Assembly: GCA_000733355.1 (NCBI GenBank)
Contig: JNVV01000035.1
Coordinates: forward strand, 427,070 to 474,950
Source of the DNA: Falciphora oryzae
Lineage: Eukaryota > Ascomycota > Sordariomycetes > Magnaporthales > Magnaporthaceae
DNA: 47,881 bases
Direction of reading: 5' to 3'
The notes below the pieces were generated by a model, which saw only the letters and a list, made by a program, of their open reading frames with translations, was not told the DNA's origin and did no database searches. A program made the position numbers and the translations under genes. Below are positions 44,003-47,881 of the stretch, piece after piece. Positions within the stretch are counted from its first letter, which is position 1. Each line of letters starts with the position of its first letter.

Positions 44003-44249
44003 AGCGGTTGGGAACGCAGGTGGGGAGGGGGCGGAAACAAGGCGGAAAATAATCGAGCCACCCGAGGCGAGCCTGCCCCAAAGGCCGAAGCCACTCCATT
44101 GAAAACTAACTACCTGCCCGATTCCGGGACGCACGCCGGCGTCCCACCAAACCAGCCCATAAGGAGCGAAAAAGAGAACGGGACGAAACCCCGGCGGAAA
44201 GCAGGATACGTTACCAGAACCAAACGCGGCGCGGTTAGTACCGCGCAAC

Positions 44250-44850
44250 GCACGCGACCTTTGCGAGCCGGTCTCGCCGTAGCGACTACGGACAGCAGTC
44301 TCAGCACCGACGGGCAGGGCGGAGACCGCCTTGCCGCCGGCGATACGACACTCCGGCGGCATGACGTAGTAGTCGTCGAGAGGATCATCCTCCGCACGCT
44401 CCTCGGCGGACAAGAACATGTAGCTACGATCGAGGAACTCCTGGCAGCCGTACACCCAGAAGATCTCGGCGGCACCGACGAGGGCGATCATATCGTGGAA
44501 GTCTCCTTCCATTAGGGCAATCGGCTACCAGGCGAGGCGTCAGCGAAACCGGATCCAGGGATACGAAACAGGCGGAACGACGGCGCGGCGCCGGCAAAAC
44601 TAACCTTTCCACACGGCTTATGGCGGAAGTTGCACTGGTCGCAATAAATAAACGAGCCGGAAATGCGATTAGCACCAATCCATAAACAAGGAAACGCCAT
44701 ACTGGCCTTGTCATTAAGTCGGACGGTCGGGTGGTTAGCGCTAAAGCAGCGATAATACTAAAGCTGGTGCGTCCGAAAGCAAAAAATGCAAACGGACTTG
44801 GTCAAGGGAGACGACCAGATGTCGCCGGGGGTGCTCATAACAGGCGCCAT
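44250..44850 (-). pseudogene. antisense Cys-rich ORF between pol and 3' LTR of gypsy B
   Basis: On the minus strand an ATG at 44848-44850 opens MAPVMSTPGDIWSSPLTKSV, then CIFCFRTHQL, a TAG at 44758-44760, YYRCFSANHPTVRLNDKA, and SFIYCDQCNFRHKPCGKVSF before a stop at 44512. A different frame continues MEGDFHDMIALVGAAEIFWV and YGCQEFLDRSYMFLSAEERA to about 44250. Repeated CxxC pairs and HKPC suggest a zinc-binding region followed by a helical domain. The region lies downstream of the pol stop, so it is not a shadow of pol. Antisense accessory ORFs are known in some LTR elements; I do not recognise this one. One stop and one frameshift make it a relic in this copy. Confidence 0.5.
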
Positions 44851-45170
44851 CGTAACGACGGGCAGCGGGACGTTATGGAAAGGGATGGTAGATCGCGAGC
44901 GTAAGGGCGGCGGGAAAAAGAGGACGCGTTATCGGGAATGTGGAGGAGAGATGTCCGACCGTAAAGAGGAAAGGGGAGAAGGTAAAAAGTTTTCCTGAAA
45001 AAAAGGAAGCAAAAAAAAGGAAAGGGAAGACTAAGAAGCAATCGGAAAGGGGCGCGCCTTCCGGTTTGGGAAAGCACGCCTTATCACCATAGCAGGAGCG
45101 CCGCGCCACAACCAATGCGCCAGCGCCACGCCGACCGAGCGACGCCACGAAAGGGAAACACCATTAAAGC
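44851..45170. other. noncoding 3' region of gypsy B
   Basis: Purine-rich stretches (GGAAAGGGATGG, GAAAAGGAAGCAAAAAAAAGG) with no clear coding content. This would be the promoter side of the antisense ORF. Confidence 0.4.
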
Positions 45171-45190
45171 GCAGTTGGAAAACCAACTGC
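45171..45190 (+). promoter_or_regulatory. perfect 8-bp hairpin just upstream of the polypurine tract of gypsy B
   Basis: GCAGTTGG-AAAA-CCAACTGC is a perfect stem with a 4-nt loop, 6 bases before the purine tract at 45196-45208. It may mark an RNA element used in plus-strand priming or export; the function is inferred only from position. Confidence 0.55.
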
Positions 45191-45208
45191 GGTTTAAGGG
45201 AGGGGTAC

Positions 45209-45337
45209 TGTCACGGGACCAAGCCCAGCACACCTGTATTTAGCTAAAGATCCGCCGGCCCCCTCCGGGGCCAGCGGTCTTTCTCCTTCGTACAACAACA
45301 AACCTTCAACCTAGTACCCAGCTGCCGCGCCGTAACA
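45209..45337 (+). repeat. 3' LTR of gypsy B (129 bp)
   Basis: Partner of 38287-38415, preceded by the purine tract GGGAGGGGTAC and followed by ATAAC, the target duplication. Confidence 0.93.
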
Positions 45338-45342
45338 ATAAC

Positions 45343-45650
45343 ACCTGGGAGCCGGAGGAGCACCTCCAAGGCGCCTTTGCGAGAGTACGAGCCTTTTAAA
45401 AGGCCCGGAACCGAAGGGACCAAGGGATCCGTAAGCTCCAGGACGTAGAGCCAAGCAGTGAAGGAGAGGACCCTTGAGGATCGCTAAATTGGTTATCCTT
45501 TTCCAAGGGTTTTACTGGAAACCAGCGCCTACCCCTAAGCGAAGGAAAAGACGGTCAATGCCTTTGCGAGTCCACGAAGACTTGTCGTTGCACCAGGGAA
45601 AGGAGGGAAAGGTTGGAAGCCGAGGACAGCCTCCTTAAAAGGGGGATAGT
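45343..45650 (+). pseudogene. pol of gypsy A, end of chromodomain and 3' tail
   Basis: It resumes NTWEPEEHLQGAFARVRAF after element B, which completes the chromodomain begun at about 38190 (consensus ...NTWEPEENL). It is followed by a basic, degenerate tail and the purine tract AAAAGGGGGATAGT before the right LTR. The exact split shows element B inserted into an already complete element A. Confidence 0.88.
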
Positions 45651-46145
45651 TGTAACACCCGCCAACCAACGCGCCCGCGGGCGCGATATCAGCCAGCCAC
45701 GCCCTCGCCCGCTAACGGCTTTGGCGATTAGCACCCGCCAACCTAACGCGACCGCGGGCACGATATCCGCAGCCAATAGGGTGGCGCATGCGACGTGCTA
45801 TTTTAGGAAAGTCAAATCTAAGGGGTTGTGACACGCTGGTACAAAGGGATCCTTACATGACATATCTAAACCCCGAAGCGTTAATTCGGACGGAGCATAT
45901 CCAGACCCGTACGGGCGCCGCGGGGAAGAAGGCATGCCGACGGCAGGCCGACGGCAGCCGAAGGACTGTGTATAAGAAGGGCCCGAAGGACCTTTTGTAA
46001 AGGGGGTTTGGAGGGCAAGCAATCGTTTTTTTATTTCTTTACCATCATAGATTTGTCGAGCCCCGTACTGTTAAGCTATTGAACCTCTGAGATCCCCTTT
46101 CCCTACAAGCGTGACCCTCCCCTTAGGAGGCCACAGTTTGTTACA
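45651..46145 (+). repeat. 3' LTR of gypsy A (495 bp)
   Basis: It begins TGTAACACCCGCC and ends CAGTTTGTTACA, followed by AGTAT, the target duplication. Same length as 32513-33007 and nearly identical. Confidence 0.94.
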
Positions 46146-47007
46146 AGTATTTGTTGTTTAGACGATTTCCGAAGTTGCTTAACCACCTAGCCCGGTCCGG
46201 ATGATCTAGCGGGGTGGCATCGACGGCTTTTCGACCTATTCGAATGGCTTTTTTAAAGTTTGCCATCGCCCCGGTCCGAAAGTATTTGTCGCCTAAATGA
46301 GTTCCGAGGTTGTTTAAAAACATAGCCCGCTCCGGATCATTTGGCTGGGTGGCATCGACGGCATTTCGGCATATTCGAATGGCTTCCTCAAGGTCTGCCA
46401 TCGCCCCAGTCCGAGTGTATTTGTCGCCTAAATAAGTTCCGAAGTTGTTTAAAAATATAGCCCGGTTTGGATGATCCAGCGGCGTGGTATCGACGGCTTT
46501 TCGACCCACTCGGATAGCTTCTTCGAGGTTTGCTATCGCCCTAGTCCGAAAGTATCTGTCGCTTAAACGAACTCCGAGGTTGTTTAAAAACATAGCCCGC
46601 TCCGGATCATCTGGCTGGGTGGCATCGACGGCTTTTCGACCCACTCGGATGGCTTCCTCGAGGTCTGCCATCGCCCCAGTCCGAGAGTACCTGTCGCCTA
46701 GATGATTTCCGAGGTTGTTTAGATATCCAGCCCGGTCCGGATGATGTGGCGGGGTGGTATCGACAGCTTTTCGACCCATTCGGATAGCTTCCTCGAGGTC
46801 TGCCATCGCTCTAGTCTGAGTATCTGTTATTTGAAGCACTATCTCCGAGTAATTCCAAATGATTCCTGGTAGCTTGAAATCTCTGCTAAGGATAAACTTT
46901 ATCCAGCCACTTTGGAAGGTTGAAAAGCTGGCATAGAATCGGTCCTGGCATCCAGCGATAGCGGGAGGTGCATCATTCCTTCCGAGCTCGCTCCTGATTT
47001 GAATCAC
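46146..47007 (-). pseudogene. TPR-CHAT protein, 5' part: TPR repeats
   Basis: The minus strand is open without stops from 47007 to the insertion. Five to six TPR units of about 40 residues are visible. Each has MADLEEAIRxGRKAVDxT, then P-DHPxRAxxLNNLGxxLGDRY; for example LEEAIRVGRKAVDATQPDD and YLNNLGNHLGDRYSRTGAMA. This is the fungal TPR style that precedes CHAT domains. The reading frame meets the other half (30796-32512) across one copy of the AGTAT duplication. The start is not defined: the frame begins with a GTG and has no ATG context. A helical fragment in another frame upstream (LQTDLLRLAASIEGKK, about 47050-47100) may belong to the true N-terminus, implying a frameshift or intron. 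RIP-type stops are absent here, unlike in the plus-strand TPR array at 24939. Confidence 0.9.
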
Positions 47008-47881
47008 AGCCGGGCCAGTGCAGCTAACTGCATTTGCAAAGCGCTTTTTTTCCCCTCAATGCTGGCTGCGAGTCTCAGTAAGTCGGTCTGCAGTGTGCGG
47101 TGTGACTCGCCTTTGACATTCTGTCACGCTGCAGCCATTATCACGCTGCAGCGACTCAGCTTTCAGCTGGCGGAGCTTGCTTCCGTCGTAGCCACCTTCT
47201 CGAGAATGGATGTTCTTCATTGGCCGGTCGGCTCGCTTAATTGATTTGTAACCACACTCGTAAATCGACCACTAAACGGCCGCCAGGTTTATGCTGCCTT
47301 GGAGCATTTGCCATTAATTCCCGCGAGCAGTACTCGGCTGGACCCAAGGCATGTCAGCTTCGGAATGGAGGGTAGCCAAACTAGGATATGCGAGTCACTG
47401 ATTCACGTCTTTGTGATGGGACTTTAGGCGAACGCCATACGCCACCAGAGAGATGGGCTACCCGGTAGTTGCTTTAGAAAATGGGGTTACCTAGTGCGCT
47501 AGTTCCAGGCTTCCTCCCAGCCTAATGCAACAAAGGTTAAAGTGCGCGTCTGCCTGCAACTCCACCGCCTCCTTGTTGAGTTGGGCTTCAACATGCCGAT
47601 GGCAGAGATACTTTGGATGTACGCATGTTGCCCTTCTGCACCCTCGAACGCACTCATCACCGCAGGCCACATCCGTTCTGGCACCGGGCGTGGGTCATGG
47701 CTGTGGCATTCTAGGATACGCGGTCGGGCAATTAGAACTTTGACGTGACACGAGAGAGAGAGAGAGAGAGAGAGTATATTTAACGTCATTATATCGGGAT
47801 CTACCAGTCCCTGCCTCCCAAGGGGCATATGACGTGCTAGCGCTACCTAAGCTTAACACTAGGCTACATGTAGCTATTAAG
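47008..47881. other. right end of window, upstream of the TPR-CHAT gene
   Basis: The minus strand carries a short helical coding-like remnant (NVKGESHRTLQTDLL, then RLAASIEGKKSALQMQLAAL) at about 47030-47125, interrupted by stops. The rest shows no recognised gene. A (GA)n microsatellite lies at 47752-47774. Confidence 0.4.
47752..47774 (+). repeat. (GA)n microsatellite, 23 bp
   Basis: An uninterrupted GA dinucleotide run. Confidence 0.95.

Larger units (their letters stand above)
38287..45337 (+). mobile_element. gypsy B: Ty3/gypsy element with 129-bp LTRs, nested in the chromodomain of gypsy A
   Basis: The LTRs 38287-38415 and 45209-45337 (129 bp each) begin TGTCACGGGACC and end GCGCCGTAACA. 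ATAAC flanks both ends (38282-38286 and 45338-45342). The element is 7051 bp: gag, pol in the -1 frame, a 1.2-kb region after pol with an antisense ORF, a hairpin, a purine tract (AAGGGAGGGGTAC) and the right LTR. LTRs this short are unusual. The two LTRs differ by very few bases, so the insertion is relatively young, yet pol carries RIP-type stops. Confidence 0.95.
32513..46145 (+). mobile_element. gypsy A: chromodomain Ty3/gypsy retrotransposon (chromovirus) with gypsy B nested inside
   Basis: The LTRs 32513-33007 and 45651-46145 are both 495 bp. AGTAT flanks both ends (32508-32512 and 46146-46150). The total is 13,633 bp, or about 6.58 kb without the nested element B and its duplication. 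Gag starts at 33054, pol is in the +1 frame from about 34460 to 38281, and pol resumes at 45343 after element B. A purine tract AAAAGGGGGATAG lies before the right LTR. It is inserted in the TPR region of a TPR-CHAT gene. RIP is moderate: the RT YLDD and the gag zinc knuckle are intact, but Gln/Trp codons are often stops. Confidence 0.95.

Noticed and set aside
43703..44250. Long minus-strand frame continuing from the antisense ORF into pol of gypsy B
   Set aside because: Below about 44250 the composition becomes typical of a shadow of the pol C-terminus, so it was not included in the antisense feature.

Overview
The window looks like a repeat-rich, gene-poor stretch of a filamentous ascomycete genome (Pezizomycotina, plausibly Sordariomycetes). 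The reasons are a spliced fungal GH18 chitinase, a WOPR (Gti1/Pac2) transcription-factor relic, a fungal STAND/NACHT gene, a TPR-CHAT gene, chromodomain Ty3/gypsy elements, a pogo/Fot1-type transposon, and pervasive C-to-T / G-to-A decay typical of repeat-induced point mutation (RIP). Most genes are broken. The stop codons inside repeats are nearly all TAA or TAG at places where a sister copy has CAA, CAG or TGG.

Layout. (1) 390-8230 is gypsy element C, with 221-bp LTRs and a 5-bp CCACC target duplication. A pogo-like DNA transposon (5092-6952, TA target) sits inside its integrase. (2) 8231-12458 is mostly unassigned sequence around one host gene, a GH18 chitinase (10256-11546) with a TATA box, one 58-nt intron and a single premature TGA. 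(3) 12459-12883 is a solo LTR (GTTTC duplication). It is followed by low-information DNA, a 110-bp-arm inverted repeat (14577-14806), a WOPR relic crossed by a 25-N assembly gap, a possible small cysteine-rich secreted-protein relic, a variant solo LTR (17804-17954) and a fragment of a PD-(D/E)XK nuclease-like gene (about 20052-20285). (4) 21082-24434 is a truncated gypsy element (copy A1) carrying a 617-bp TRIM-like element (ATGCC duplication). It runs into a related 504-bp LTR and then, without a target duplication, into a kinesin-light-chain-type TPR array of about 14 repeats (24939-26730). (5) 27278-27498 is a solo LTR of family C (GGCGC duplication). (6) 27686-29522 (minus strand) is a decayed NLR with a fungal STAND N-terminal domain and NACHT. 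(7) A TPR-CHAT protease-like gene on the minus strand is split. Its TPR 5' part lies at 46146-47007 and its TPR/CHAT 3' part at 30796-32512. Between them sits a nested pair of retroelements: gypsy A (32513-46145, AGTAT duplication), whose chromodomain is itself interrupted by gypsy B (38287-45337, ATAAC duplication, 129-bp LTRs).

Taken together, an NLR, a TPR-CHAT gene and a second STAND-type TPR array lie close together. These families are linked in fungi to non-self recognition and regulated cell death. All three are inactivated here by point mutation, frameshift or insertion, so the window reads as a dying immunity/incompatibility locus inside a retroelement nest. I found no intact novel system. 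The most unusual items are the TRIM-like element with pol III box-like sequences across its LTR junction, the antisense Cys-rich ORF in gypsy B, the long hairpin, and the exact split of the TPR-CHAT gene.
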